Shown: positions 36,619 through 46,209 of the stretch, piece after piece
How positions within the stretch are numbered: position 1 is the first letter of the stretch
Layout of the letters: each line of letters opens with the position of its first letter
Source of the DNA: Saccharospirillaceae bacterium
GTDB taxonomy: Bacteria > Pseudomonadota > Gammaproteobacteria > Pseudomonadales > Oceanobacteraceae
Length of the DNA stretch: 64,000 bases
NCBI GenBank assembly: GCA_022448365.1
Contig: JAKVCS010000003.1
Span: 1 to 64,000 of the forward strand
Direction: 5' to 3'
Program-made: the position numbers and the translations under genes
Notes under the pieces: model-generated
Databases searched by the model: none
What the model was told of the DNA's origin: nothing
Seen by the model: only the letters and a program-made list of their open reading frames with translations

Positions 36619-37884
36619 TCAGGCCAGCTGACCTTCGCTTTGTGGTGGCTCGTTGTCACGAACCATGAGCAGGTGATCTTTGAGATACGTTAGCAGTGTA
36701 TCGGCGGCTTTAAGCTCGCGTTGAATAATCAGGCAGCGGAGCAAGCGTTTATCTCGTTCCATGATGCGAACATGGTAATCGTTACCGGTTTCCGGCAGAG
36801 ACAAGAAGAGTTCATTGCAGGATTCGTTCAGTGATAAATCTGCATGGACCAACTCTAACTCGCAACCCGCAAAATTAATGTTCTGAATACGGACTGTATG
36901 CTCCTTACCCGTATGTTTGTCGAGTAAAGTATAAGGTTGCTCAAGTGGGCGCTGGCGGCTTTGCAATCGTTGATCCGCCGGGTCGTAAGCCAGCGGGTTG
37001 TAGATTGTTACACCTTCTACGTCACCAATGGGCGTGCCGCACATGTAGTTATGAAATAGCGTGCTGGCTGCTTCTTTGCGCTCAAACTGAGCCAGGTGAT
37101 CGGCATTATGAATCACAGCGAAGGTCGCTGCAGCGCACTGACGTGCAACCGCCGCATTTTCAGACGGCAATGTGAAATTATCGAACTCACCGGTAGCGAT
37201 CAGTGTTGGGCACTTCGGAAATTTGTTGAAACCCGGGAAGCGCAGTAGCCGCTCGGTATTCTGAGCATAGCGCGCTTGTTCGTTCTTATTTAAGCGAGCG
37301 ATCTGGCGATACATCACTTTTCTGTAGGTAGGGCTGACTTCGGTTTCTTGCAGGCGATTATGGTTAATCAGATTGCACACTGCGGTAGTCGCAAATGCCT
37401 GCATGTTACCTTGTGCCATCATTTGCAGACTGTCTTCCAGTAAGGTAATCAGGCTTTCTCTGCGAAAGCACGTGATACCGGATAGCAACAGACGATCAAT
37501 GCGTTCAGGGTGGCTGGCAGCAAACAGAGTTGCCATTGCTGAGCCGTAGCTGATACCCAGCACGATCACTTTATCGATAGCATTTATGTCGAGAAAATCT
37601 GCGATCAGATTACCGTAGTCCTCAAGATCCAGTTCAGGCGCAAGCTGATCATTGCTGCCCTGAGATGGGAAGTCTGCAAGAATGACCGGATGTGTGGTGT
37701 AAACCAGCTCCACTTCGCTGCGGAAGGAACTGAAACTCTGGAACGCGCCACCTAAAAATACGACCGGTGTCTTGTGACTGTTTTCAGGTAGGCTGAATGC
37801 CTGATACTCGACCTTGTAGCGATCCAGCATCTGAATCTTCGGCGATGCGCGTAATTCTGAGGCGGAGAAACTTGAGAACTGCAT
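36619..37884 (-). CDS. Alpha/beta hydrolase with C-terminal PilZ-like domain
   Basis: A 421-aa cytosolic protein. Residues about 20-290 form an alpha/beta hydrolase: oxyanion region FLGGAF, nucleophile elbow GISYGSA with Ser near 112, an acid in TGEFDNF and the catalytic His in HNADHLAQF. From about 305 a second domain begins with RLQSR (the RxxxR of PilZ) and, 23 residues later, NINFAGCELEL, close to the PilZ (D/N)x(S/A)xxG motif but with Asn at the Ser/Ala position. This suggests a hydrolase controlled by, or derived from, c-di-GMP binding. The substrate is unknown. Confidence 0.75.
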   Translation of the reverse strand: MQFSSFSASELRASPKIQMLDRYKVEYQAFSLPENSHKTPVVFLGGAFQSFSSFRSEVELVYTTHPVILADFPSQGSNDQLAPELDLEDYGNLIADFLDINAIDKVIVLGISYGSAMATLFAASHPERIDRLLLSGITCFRRESLITLLEDSLQMMAQGNMQAFATTAVCNLINHNRLQETEVSPTYRKVMYRQIARLNKNEQARYAQNTERLLRFPGFNKFPKCPTLIATGEFDNFTLPSENAAVARQCAAATFAVIHNADHLAQFERKEAASTLFHNYMCGTPIGDVEGVTIYNPLAYDPADQRLQSRQRPLEQPYTLLDKHTGKEHTVRIQNINFAGCELELVHADLSLNESCNELFLSLPETGNDYHVRIMERDKRLLRCLIIQRELKAADTLLTYLKDHLLMVRDNEPPQSEGQLA

Positions 37885-38099
37885 ACACTTAGGCTCTCTG
37901 TGTGGTGATGGTTTATTGTTATTGTGAAAATTACCTTACTGCATTTATAGACAAATTGCCACAGTTGTATGTTTTCTTTACGGACTCTTGTCATGGTGCG
38001 TGAGCACCAAAAAAGCGGTGTTTTCTCAGTTGTAAGACAAACAGACAACGAGAACGGGCCAAATTAATGACCTGTTCTGTGCAAAGTCGCGTTTCAGCG

Positions 38100-38720
38100 T
38101 TATTGAGGGGTGTTGATGGTGAAGCTGATGCTGTCTGGGGTGATATCGATTTGGTATTCGCCGCCAGGGGTCACGTAGTTCTTTGGGGTGTAGTTATTTG
38201 TATTGGGGATGGATAATACAAATTGGCTTGGTGACGTAGACACGTCTGTCCCCAGTGGAGGAATGACGCCGTCAGGTATCTGGCTGGGGAATCGCAGACT
38301 GTCGTAGTCAATCGTCTCGCCCGGCTGCAAATTCAGGGCAGCACGTAAGGCGTCGTCACGGGCTTCCTTATTTTCATCCGCTTCGGGGGCACGGAAGCTG
38401 TAGGCTACTTGATTGAGCAGCTCCATGGTGTGATGTTCGCCAAGATACTGGTGCTCTGGCTGTACTGCATATTCGGTATTGGAAGTCGAGGATGCGGTGG
38501 CCTCTCCCTCGGAGTAATCCTGATCAATTGGCGACACCCGAATCACAGCATTGCTCTTGTCATTGTGTCCCTGACTTGGTTGTTGCTTGCGAACAATAAC
38601 GGTGGTATCCCGGATATACGCTTCGGTCATCTCTTCCGGGGGAATTTCCCTGATTTCTGCTACTGCGCATAAGCTGAGTGGCAGGCTGGAAGCAATCAAA
38701 CTGTGTATGAGCTTTTTCAT
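38100..38720 (-). CDS. Secreted hypothetical protein (206 aa)
   Basis: A 206-aa protein with a signal peptide (KKLIHSLIASSLPLSLCAVA). The mature part starts EIREIPPEEMTEAYIRDTTVIV, has an acidic middle with LGEHHTMELLNQVAYSF, and a Pro- and Thr-rich tail with beta character (EYQIDITPDSISFTINTPQ). I do not recognise a domain. It lies alone between the hydrolase and the deiminase genes on the same strand, with gaps over 100 bases on both sides. Confidence 0.7.
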   Translation of the reverse strand: MKKLIHSLIASSLPLSLCAVAEIREIPPEEMTEAYIRDTTVIVRKQQPSQGHNDKSNAVIRVSPIDQDYSEGEATASSTSNTEYAVQPEHQYLGEHHTMELLNQVAYSFRAPEADENKEARDDALRAALNLQPGETIDYDSLRFPSQIPDGVIPPLGTDVSTSPSQFVLSIPNTNNYTPKNYVTPGGEYQIDITPDSISFTINTPQ

Positions 38721-38827
38721 AGCGTTTCCTGAAGCACGTCTTTGTTCAATGCTAGTGAACGGCGGTCAAACAGCAAGGCACTTTACGCCATGTTTGCGCT
38801 GTGCCGTATTCACGGTAACACGACACA

Positions 38828-39844
38828 TTATTGGCGAGTGCCGTGTATTTGCATAGTCAGGCAGTGTAATGAGCCAAATTGCTCGATGATTGGACGACAA
38901 TTAATGGGGTAAATTTTATGAGTCGGAAATGCCTGCATCAGCCGCTCGATGGCTGATAAGTCTTCGTATACTCCGTAAATTGGTAATAATACTGCGCCGT
39001 TGATAATCAAGAAGTTGGCATAAGTAGCGGGCAGGCGATTTCCTTCGTCGTCATATTGGGCGCTTGGAAGTGGCAGTGGGATCAGTTTGTAGGGTTCACC
39101 GTTCGGCTGACGAAATGCCTGAAGCTCAAGTTCCATTGCATGGAGGGAAGGGTAGTGCTCATCACTTTGTTTCGCCTGGCAATAGGCAATGGTATCTGCT
39201 GAGCAAAAGCGAGCAAGTGTATCAATATGGGCGTCGGTATCATCACCTATCAGGTTGCCATGTTGGAGCCAGAGTATTCGCTCAAAACCCAGGTCGGTTT
39301 TAAGTTGCAGCTCTATTTGTTGCTTGTTCATGTGAGGATTGCGATTGGTGTTCAGTAAGCATTGCGTCGTGGTCAGCAGTGTTCCCTGGCCATCAGATTC
39401 CAGGCTGCCACCCTCCAGTACCCAGCTTGCTCCGCGCAGTGGGAGGTCCCCGAAGGCCTGCTTTAAATGTAATGTTTGAGTAATGCGATCATCACGTTGA
39501 TGGCTGTATTTATTTCCCCAGCCGTTAAAGCGGAAGTCAACCAGTTCCAATGCGTCGGCGTTAAAGCAACTGATTGGGCCATGGTCGCGTGCCCAGGTAT
39601 CGTTGGTGTCGATGCGGTAAGGTCTGACGTTGCTGTGGTTCTGATACAGATGTTTCAGTCGGTGGTAGTCGGCATCCGTTCCGCACGCAATAATCACTGA
39701 CTGATGGGCCGCAATTGTTGTGGCAATGGCGTGAAATACCGGCTCCACCCGGTGCAGATTACTGCCCCAGTCGCTTTGTTTTTGTGGCCAGGTCAATTGA
39801 ACAGCAGATTGAGGCTCCCATTCTGCTGGCATGCGTTTATTCAA
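38828..39844 (-). CDS. aguA: Agmatine deiminase family protein
   Basis: A 338-aa guanidino-modifying enzyme of the peptidyl-arginine/agmatine deiminase family, which would convert agmatine to N-carbamoylputrescine. Family motifs are MPAEWEPQSAVQLTWP, NDTWARDHGPIS with the conserved acidic residue, LEGGSLESDG, DDTDAHIDTLARF with the catalytic His, and the nucleophilic Cys in GSLHCLTMQ near the C-terminus. The ATG at 39842 gives MNKRMPAEW; a start at the second Met is possible. No aguB lies next to it. The symbol is given by family; the substrate is not proven. Confidence 0.85.
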   Translation of the reverse strand: MNKRMPAEWEPQSAVQLTWPQKQSDWGSNLHRVEPVFHAIATTIAAHQSVIIACGTDADYHRLKHLYQNHSNVRPYRIDTNDTWARDHGPISCFNADALELVDFRFNGWGNKYSHQRDDRITQTLHLKQAFGDLPLRGASWVLEGGSLESDGQGTLLTTTQCLLNTNRNPHMNKQQIELQLKTDLGFERILWLQHGNLIGDDTDAHIDTLARFCSADTIAYCQAKQSDEHYPSLHAMELELQAFRQPNGEPYKLIPLPLPSAQYDDEGNRLPATYANFLIINGAVLLPIYGVYEDLSAIERLMQAFPTHKIYPINCRPIIEQFGSLHCLTMQIHGTRQ

Positions 39845-40006
39845 TATCAGAACTCGTGTGGAAGGATTACCGCTGGGATTTTAGGCCGCTTTTGCTGTCG
39901 CGAGTAGCGCTTTATGCAAATTTTTGTCTGAAACCCGGTTCGGCTATCGCATCTGTATCCGATGTCGTGCAAACTTGCGGCCTTTGTCAGTTACAGAACT
40001 TATAAA

Positions 40007-41254
40007 ATGAAGGTCCTTAAGTCATTGCCCTTCTGGATAGGGCTGCGCTATCTCGCTGCTAAACGACGTAATCACTTTATTTCTTTTATTTCCGCGTCTT
40101 CCATGGTCGGTATGACTCTGGGGGTTGCCGTATTAATTCTTGTGTTGTCGGTGATGAACGGTTTCGATCGCGAATTGCGCGAACGAATTCTTGGCATGGT
40201 GCCGCACGGTGTGTTGTATGAGCGTGGTGGCGTAAAAGATTGGAAAGCGCTCGCGGAAGAGGTTGAGGCGCAGCCTGGGGTGACTGCAACGGCACCACTG
40301 ACGCGTCTGCAAGGGATGCTCGGATACGGTGGTCGTGTACAGGGCGTTATGATCACTGGCATCGATCCCGATGCGGAAAGCCGGGTGTCTATTTTACCGG
40401 ATCATATAACGGATGGGGAATTACAAGCATTAAAACCCAAAGGTTACGGCGTACTACTGGGCGATTTATTGGCAAAAAGGCTGAATGTCGTGGTGGGTGA
40501 TAAGATCACGCTGATGCTGCCAGAAGCAACGTTATCGCCAGCCGGCGTGCTGCCAAGAATTAAGCGCCTTAATGTTGTGGGTGTGTTCTCTGTCGGCGCT
40601 GAACTGGATGCCAACCTGGCGGTTATTCATTTGCGTGATGCCGCCAAGCTGGCGCGATTGAAGGCCGATGCTCAGGCTCTCAGAGTGAAGTTCGACAACC
40701 TGTTTGATGCGCCGCGAGGTATCTGGGAACTCGCCAGTAAGTTGAATGGCTATTATTCAGGGAGCGACTGGACTCGTACACATGGCAATCTGTTCCAGGC
40801 AATTAAGCTGGAAAAAACCATGATCGGCTTATTATTACTAATTATCGTTGCGGTAGCGGCCTTCAATATTATTTCAACCTTGGTAATGGTGGTTACCGAT
40901 AAACAATCGGACATTGCTATTTTGCGCACCATGGGTGCTAAGCCAGCAACCATTATGGCCATCTTTATGGTTCAGGGCATCTCGATTGGTTTGGTTGGCG
41001 TCGTGCTCGGAACGGTGCTGGGTGTTGCAGGTGCATTATCTATTTCTGAAATCATTGCGTGGATAGAGCAGATGTTTGGCTTCCAGATTCTCAGCGCCGA
41101 TGTGTACTTTATTTCGTATTTACCATCACAGCTTTTATGGTCGGATGTGGCCGTTGTGACTTCGGCGTCGCTGACCCTGAGTTTCCTGGCGACCTTGTAT
41201 CCTTCCTATCGCGCTTCCCGCGTACAACCAGCCGAGGCTTTGCGCTATGAATGA
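40007..41254 (+). CDS. lolC: Lipoprotein-releasing system permease LolC/LolE (possibly LolF-type)
   Basis: A 415-aa inner-membrane subunit that extracts lipoproteins for LolA. It has the N-terminal helix region FWIGLRYLAAKRRNHFISFISASSM, a large periplasmic domain, and three C-terminal helices (MIGLLLLIIVAVAAFNIIS onward, then MVQGISIGLVGVVLG). I start at ATG 40007 (MKVLKSLPF); the frame is open further up but the extra residues are not family-like. lolD overlaps its end by 8 bases. No second permease (lolE) follows, so the system may use one LolF-like permease as a homodimer, unless lolE lies elsewhere. Confidence 0.93.
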   Translation: MKVLKSLPFWIGLRYLAAKRRNHFISFISASSMVGMTLGVAVLILVLSVMNGFDRELRERILGMVPHGVLYERGGVKDWKALAEEVEAQPGVTATAPLTRLQGMLGYGGRVQGVMITGIDPDAESRVSILPDHITDGELQALKPKGYGVLLGDLLAKRLNVVVGDKITLMLPEATLSPAGVLPRIKRLNVVGVFSVGAELDANLAVIHLRDAAKLARLKADAQALRVKFDNLFDAPRGIWELASKLNGYYSGSDWTRTHGNLFQAIKLEKTMIGLLLLIIVAVAAFNIISTLVMVVTDKQSDIAILRTMGAKPATIMAIFMVQGISIGLVGVVLGTVLGVAGALSISEIIAWIEQMFGFQILSADVYFISYLPSQLLWSDVAVVTSASLTLSFLATLYPSYRASRVQPAEALRYE

Positions 41255-41939
41255 TCAATCTCTGGTATTGGATGCCAGCAAGCTCAGGAAAACTTACACG
41301 TCAGGGCCTCAGGCGGTAACGGTTTGGCAGCATGTTGCGCTTCAGGTTGCTGCCGGTGAAAGTGTAGCCATCGTTGGTGCGTCTGGCTCTGGCAAAACCA
41401 CCTTACTGAATGCACTGGGTGGGTTGGACTCTCTCGATGAGGGTGAGGTTAAAATCAGTGGTCAGTCGCTGAATCAGATGTCCGAGAAGGCTAAAACCGA
41501 ATTGCGTAATCAACAAATTGGATTCGTTTATCAATTCCATCATTTGTTGTCAGAATTCTCTGCGCTTGAAAATGTAATGATGCCGCAGCTGTTGGGTGGC
41601 GTCCCTCGCGCTGATGCCAAAAAAAGAGCGGCAGAGTGTCTCGCGCAAATGGGCCTAGAGCATCGCATGGATCATAAGCCCGCAGAGTTGTCCGGTGGCG
41701 AGCGACAGCGGACGGCGATTGCCCGAGCGTTGGTAAATAAACCCCGTCTGGTGCTGATGGATGAGCCGACCGGCAATCTGGATCAGCAAACGGCGCAACA
41801 GGTGGAGAATGCCATGGTTCAGTTGACTGCCTCATCTGATACGGCATTTGTCATGGTAACCCATGACGCCAGTCTCGCGCGTCGCATGAATCGTCAGTAT
41901 CGATTACTGGACCAGACGCTAACCTTGCTGGATGCATAG
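41247..41939 (+). CDS. lolD: Lipoprotein-releasing system ATP-binding protein LolD
   Basis: A 230-aa ABC ATPase that powers LolC(E). Walker A GASGSGKTTLLN lies near residue 44, the LolD-specific stretch GFVYQFHHLLSEFSALENV follows, the signature LSGGERQR is near 148 and Walker B LVLMDEPTGNLD near 168. It overlaps lolC by 8 bases and is followed by a strong terminator, which closes the operon after two genes. Confidence 0.96.
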   Translation: MNDQSLVLDASKLRKTYTSGPQAVTVWQHVALQVAAGESVAIVGASGSGKTTLLNALGGLDSLDEGEVKISGQSLNQMSEKAKTELRNQQIGFVYQFHHLLSEFSALENVMMPQLLGGVPRADAKKRAAECLAQMGLEHRMDHKPAELSGGERQRTAIARALVNKPRLVLMDEPTGNLDQQTAQQVENAMVQLTASSDTAFVMVTHDASLARRMNRQYRLLDQTLTLLDA

Positions 41940-41964
41940 AAGTTGGTCGCAAGCCGGTAAAACT

Positions 41965-41992
41965 AAAAAGGGCCCATGCAGGGCCCTTTTTG
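41965..41992. terminator. Rho-independent terminator after lolD
   Basis: A perfect 11-bp stem, AAAAAGGGCCC with GGGCCCTTTTT, closes a 5-base loop. It may act in both directions and also serve the convergent DUF2062 gene. Confidence 0.92.
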
Positions 41993-42038
41993 TATTCTGA
42001 TACTTCACCGGCTTTTTGGGTATCGGTTGTTCGCCGGC

Positions 42039-42563
42039 TTAATTCAGTTTTTGGCGATTGACTTTCCGCTTTTTCCAGTTGCTCATAACATGCATGCGCC
42101 AGGCGATATGAATGCCGAAATAGCCGAGCATTCCGAAGATTAGACCGGCCGTGATTGAACCGGTAAGCAAGGGTTTCCAGATCGCGTTCAGTTCCGTCAT
42201 GACCCATTCCACCGACAGCTCTATATTAAATTCTGTAGTGGGAATATTTAACAGCCAGGCGCCAAACACGTATGTCGCATAGAACAATGGAGGCATGGTA
42301 ATGGGGTTGCTGATCCATACCAGGCCAACGGAAATAGGGACATTTGCATTAACATAAAATGCAATAAAGGCTGCTATCACCATCTGAAATGGCAGAGGCA
42401 GGAATGCGGCAAACAACCCCACCAAAAAGGCACGAGCGACTGATCGACGATTCAGGTGCCACAGGTTAGGCTTACTGAATAGTGGACTCAGAAACGCCAG
42501 GGATGGATTCGCCTGAACTTGTTCCGGAGTAGGGAAGACCTTTTTCAGTAACTTTTTGGGCAT
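42039..42563 (-). CDS. DUF2062 domain membrane protein
   Basis: A 174-aa inner-membrane protein with about three hydrophobic helices and the DUF2062 core (RRSVARAFLVGLFAAFLPLP, then WISNPITMPPLFYATYVFG). The function is not established. In Pseudomonas a DUF2062 gene occupies the same place between the lol genes and comEC, which supports the assignment. It is transcribed opposite to both flanking genes. Confidence 0.85.
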   Translation of the reverse strand: MPKKLLKKVFPTPEQVQANPSLAFLSPLFSKPNLWHLNRRSVARAFLVGLFAAFLPLPFQMVIAAFIAFYVNANVPISVGLVWISNPITMPPLFYATYVFGAWLLNIPTTEFNIELSVEWVMTELNAIWKPLLTGSITAGLIFGMLGYFGIHIAWRMHVMSNWKKRKVNRQKLN

Positions 42564-42669
42564 ACAAAGAGTTGACTCGCAAACCAGAGATTAAACGTCG
42601 CCGTGAATGGTCACAGGGCGCGCGGATTATGCCGACTTCGTAAATGAAATACCAGAGAGCAAATCACGG

Positions 42670-45030
42670 ATGAAGCTGTCTATAACCATTCTGGCTTGGC
42701 TGGTCAGTCTATCCGTCGTTATCGCGACTTTGCTGACGCCAGTTCAGCTGGTGATTTATGCCGTAGCGATATTAACGATAGCCTATCTTAATTTTCGAAA
42801 GTTCTATCCCGCAGACACGTGGGCGAAACGTCGATGGTTACCCTGGGCGGGTCTTCCTCTGATTGTGCTGTTATCCGTGGGCTATGGTCAGTATCGGTTA
42901 TCGGAATCGTTATCGAGCCGACTGGCGTTGAGTCAGGATAAGTTGCAAGTCGAAATGAGCATCATCCCTGAGCGAATCGAGCATCATGTGTCAGGTTTGC
43001 GAATCACCGCGAAGGTGATGGATCCGCCTGATGATATCTCGCAACTCAAACGTGTAAAGCTCAGCTGGTATTCAGATAGAAAAGTAACTAAAGAATCGGT
43101 CTTTGTGGTTGGCTGCACCGTCAAGGTAACGGCGGTACTCCGCGCGCCCCGACGGTTTGCCAATCCGCTGTTATTTGATTATGAGGCTTACAACCTGATC
43201 AATGGCATAGACGCCATTGGGTATGTGCGTAATGTCGTTATGAACTCAGTATCATCAGCGCGTCATTGCGGTGGCATTACTGTTACTGAAGTTCGATCCG
43301 CGGTGGTTGATGCCCGACTGAATTCACTTTCTACTGAGGCGCGCCCGTGGGTGTCTGGGTTAGTGTTTGCTGAGAAAAACGCATTTTCGGCTGAAAAATG
43401 GCAGTTGGCTCAGGCCACTGGCACCTTGCATCTGCTGGTCGTCAGTGGTCTGCACCTCGGGATCATAAGTGTGCTCGCTTTGCTGGTTGCTGGGGTGTTC
43501 AGGCGACTCTTGGTGGTGGTCACCTCAGGTAGCGTACTTGCAAACCGCGCGATTTCTATGTCAGTGATCGTATTAACAACGGGTTTGTATGCTGGGTTAG
43601 CTGGCTTCGGTATTTCGTTATTTCGTTCGTGGCTGATGTTGCTATTGTTTTGGTTTTTATGGATGTCGCTACGACGCTTTAGCTGGACCGTCATTTTGTC
43701 TTTGGTGTTAATGTCGGCCGTGTTGGTAAATCCACTGATATACACCCAGCTTGGCTTTCAGCTGTCGTTTTTGGCGGTTGCGGTGTTATTAACGGTATTC
43801 AGTGGTCAGCGAAGCTCGCGGATACGCGCTGCGGCATTGCCGCAAATACTGATATTTATTGCTCTGATGCCGCTGATGCTGAGCTGGAGTATGCCTGTTA
43901 GCCTTGGGCAGATTGTTATAAACGTGATGGCGATTCCGTATGTCGGTCTGATTCTGCTGCCGTTGTCATTGGCCAACGCGGTGGTCGATATTGAATGGCT
44001 TCAGCCGTTGTTGATCATTGCCGGTGAGGGCTATTGGTATGTCCTTGAGCAGTCTCAAAATTGGAATGTACTTAACGTCGGGCTGTCGATCGAATCCCGC
44101 CTGCAGTTATTGATGCTCAGTGCACTGATCTTATTGTGGCTGCAGTCTCTGACGGTTCCGATGAATCTCCTGGTGCCGGTTGCAGTGGTGACTGCTCTCG
44201 CACTCGCCGCTTCTGATCGAGCCGAATTGCGAATGCTGGATGTTGGTCAGGGGTTAAGTATTGTGGTTTATGACGGTGATAAAGCCCTGGTTGTAGATGC
44301 AGGCGCACGTTATCGGGGGGGCTTCGATTTGGGTGAAAAAGTGGTCGCGCCATATTTGCGAAGCAAAGGCGTCAGACGGTTGCAGCTGGTCGTCAGCCAT
44401 TCTGATAATGACCATGCGGGTGGCATGCCGGCGTTAATTCAGCAGTTTGATGTTGATGCGATTTATCAGGGTCAGACCGGACATCTGGATGGAATGTCTT
44501 CGGCCGACCGGTTACTGGCGTGTCGACGTGACAACGAGTGGCGGGTAATGTCTTCAAAGGTGCGCTACCGCTTTTTTGCCTACCAGCTTGCTGGAGCAAA
44601 CGATAACAACCAGTCGTGTGTGGTGATGGTTTGGTTTGCTGGTCTCCGTGTACTGATTCCCGGTGATATTGAGGTTGCGGCGGAGAAAGAGCTTGTTGGC
44701 CTTTATGGCAGTGAGCTCAGGGCGGATATCCTGGTTGCGCCTCATCACGGCAGTGGTACCAGTTCTTCCGGGAAGCTACTGAGCGCTGTAAAACCGGAGC
44801 AGGTTTGGATTTCATCGGGTTTCAATAATCGCTTCGGGCATCCACACCCTTCCGTGGTTACCCGGTATCGTGAGGCTGGGATTCGTATACTAAGCACAGC
44901 AGAGCGTGGTTCGGTTGCCCTCAATACCAACGGGCGCATCAGTTATAGTCGTCAGGGGTGGCAGCGACCTTGGGTATATCCCTCAGAGCAAAAGATCATT
45001 CCCCCAGTGTTGGTTTCCGATTTGAAATGA
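42670..45030 (+). CDS. comEC: DNA internalization-related competence protein ComEC/Rec2
   Basis: A 786-aa polytopic protein that carries single-stranded DNA across the inner membrane. N-terminal helices and a DUF4131-like OB region are followed by the Competence domain (GLVFAEKNAFSAEKWQLAQA, VVSGLHLGIISVLALL) and a C-terminal metallo-beta-lactamase domain (LDVGQGLSIVV, VSHSDNDHAGGM, VAPHHGSGTSSS). I start at ATG 42670; a longer frame from 42607 adds unlikely residues. The gene suggests natural competence, which needs other genes not seen here. Confidence 0.93.
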   Translation: MKLSITILAWLVSLSVVIATLLTPVQLVIYAVAILTIAYLNFRKFYPADTWAKRRWLPWAGLPLIVLLSVGYGQYRLSESLSSRLALSQDKLQVEMSIIPERIEHHVSGLRITAKVMDPPDDISQLKRVKLSWYSDRKVTKESVFVVGCTVKVTAVLRAPRRFANPLLFDYEAYNLINGIDAIGYVRNVVMNSVSSARHCGGITVTEVRSAVVDARLNSLSTEARPWVSGLVFAEKNAFSAEKWQLAQATGTLHLLVVSGLHLGIISVLALLVAGVFRRLLVVVTSGSVLANRAISMSVIVLTTGLYAGLAGFGISLFRSWLMLLLFWFLWMSLRRFSWTVILSLVLMSAVLVNPLIYTQLGFQLSFLAVAVLLTVFSGQRSSRIRAAALPQILIFIALMPLMLSWSMPVSLGQIVINVMAIPYVGLILLPLSLANAVVDIEWLQPLLIIAGEGYWYVLEQSQNWNVLNVGLSIESRLQLLMLSALILLWLQSLTVPMNLLVPVAVVTALALAASDRAELRMLDVGQGLSIVVYDGDKALVVDAGARYRGGFDLGEKVVAPYLRSKGVRRLQLVVSHSDNDHAGGMPALIQQFDVDAIYQGQTGHLDGMSSADRLLACRRDNEWRVMSSKVRYRFFAYQLAGANDNNQSCVVMVWFAGLRVLIPGDIEVAAEKELVGLYGSELRADILVAPHHGSGTSSSGKLLSAVKPEQVWISSGFNNRFGHPHPSVVTRYREAGIRILSTAERGSVALNTNGRISYSRQGWQRPWVYPSEQKIIPPVLVSDLK

Positions 45031-45086
45031 TCTAATTTTTTCTGGCCCTTGATTTTGTTAGATTTTTTACCGATTCTTGGCCGACG

Positions 45087-45115
45087 TTAAGATTCACCGG
45101 GCGCTGTGGTAGAGT
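45087..45115 (+). promoter_or_regulatory. Possible sigma-70 promoter of the exbB operon
   Basis: TTAAGA and TAGAGT are spaced by 17 bases, ending 33 bases before the exbB ATG. The -35 match is partial. Confidence 0.35.
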
Positions 45116-45148
45116 AGCGCTGAAACCGTTTGGCAGGAGTAGCCCAAT

Positions 45149-45781
45149 ATGCTGGAAATCATCCAGAGTGGTGGTTGGATGATGGTTCCTATCATCATAT
45201 CTTCCATCTTAGCCTTAGCAATTACCGTAGAGCGATTTTGGACGTTACGCGAGGAACAGATTGCGCCGAAGGATCTGCTGGCGAAGGTCTGGGGTTGGAT
45301 GAAGAACAATCAGCTGGACAGCTCTCGTATCAAAGAGTTGCGCGCTTCCTCTCCGCTGGGGCGTGTTCTTGCGGCTGGCCTGATGAACTCCCGTCATGGG
45401 CGTACCATTATGAAAGAGAGCATCGAAGAAGTTGCTTCTCATGAAATTCATGAAATGGAACGTTACCTCAGCGCGCTTGGAACGGTTGCTGCCGTGGCAC
45501 CGCTGATGGGTCTGCTGGGTACTGTGATTGGTATGATTAAGGTCTTCTCCGAAATTGTCATCGCTGGCACTGGCCAGGCCAATTTACTGGCTGGCGGTAT
45601 TTCTGAAGCTTTGATCACCACCGCAGCGGGCATGGTGGTAGCCATTCCAGCGTTGATTGCTCACCGCATGCTGCAGCGTCGTGTTGATGAGGTGGTTGTT
45701 TTTATGGAGCAGGAAGCCATTAAGTTGGTTGATGTGTTGCACGGTGAGCGTGAAGTTGCCGATAACGACGAGGCTGCGTAA
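45149..45781 (+). CDS. exbB: MotA/TolQ/ExbB proton channel family protein
   Basis: A 210-aa inner-membrane protein with three hydrophobic segments: GGWMMVPIIISSILALAITV at the N-terminus and two near the C-terminal half (LGTVAAVAPLMGLLGTVIGM and LITTAAGMVVAIPALIAHRM). It pairs with ExbD, whose gene abuts it, to convert proton motive force into mechanical work. In this synteny block (also in Pseudomonas) the pair precedes lpxK and is not next to tonB, so its partner in the outer membrane is unclear. A GGCAGGAG site precedes the ATG. Confidence 0.92.
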   Translation: MLEIIQSGGWMMVPIIISSILALAITVERFWTLREEQIAPKDLLAKVWGWMKNNQLDSSRIKELRASSPLGRVLAAGLMNSRHGRTIMKESIEEVASHEIHEMERYLSALGTVAAVAPLMGLLGTVIGMIKVFSEIVIAGTGQANLLAGGISEALITTAAGMVVAIPALIAHRMLQRRVDEVVVFMEQEAIKLVDVLHGEREVADNDEAA

Positions 45782-46204
45782 GTGAATTTTAAACGTCAGA
45801 ATCGCGAAGAAGTGGCGGTTAACCTGACGCCACTGATTGATATTGTGTTTCTGTTGCTGATTTTCTTTATGGTTTCGACGACTTTTACCAAGGAAAATCA
45901 TCTCAGTATTGATTTGCCAGAAGCCACCGCAGAGGTTGCAAACGCACCGTTGCAGGCGCTGGAAATTTTAATTTCGGCCTCTGGCGAGTACAGCGTAAAT
46001 GATCAGTCGCTGGTTAATGCGCAGCTGCAAACACTGAAGCGTGCCCTGCAAAAAATGTTGGGTGAACGTGAAACAGCACCGGTCGTTATTACCGCAGATG
46101 CTAAGACGCCTCACGAAGCTGTTGTCAAAGCAATGGATGCAGCAGGCCAGCTAGGATTAGTCAATCTCAGTATCACCACACGCCAGCCGTCGAAGTCTGA
46201 ATAA
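45782..46204 (+). CDS. exbD: Biopolymer transport protein ExbD/TolR family
   Basis: A 140-aa protein with a short cytosolic N-terminus, one membrane helix carrying the conserved Asp (NLTPLIDIVFLLLIFFMV) and a periplasmic domain. It starts with GTG immediately after the exbB stop codon. It acts as the stator partner of ExbB. msbA follows 5 bases later, so the whole envelope operon is probably co-transcribed. Confidence 0.92.
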   Translation: MNFKRQNREEVAVNLTPLIDIVFLLLIFFMVSTTFTKENHLSIDLPEATAEVANAPLQALEILISASGEYSVNDQSLVNAQLQTLKRALQKMLGERETAPVVITADAKTPHEAVVKAMDAAGQLGLVNLSITTRQPSKSE

Positions 46205-46209
46205 GCAGC

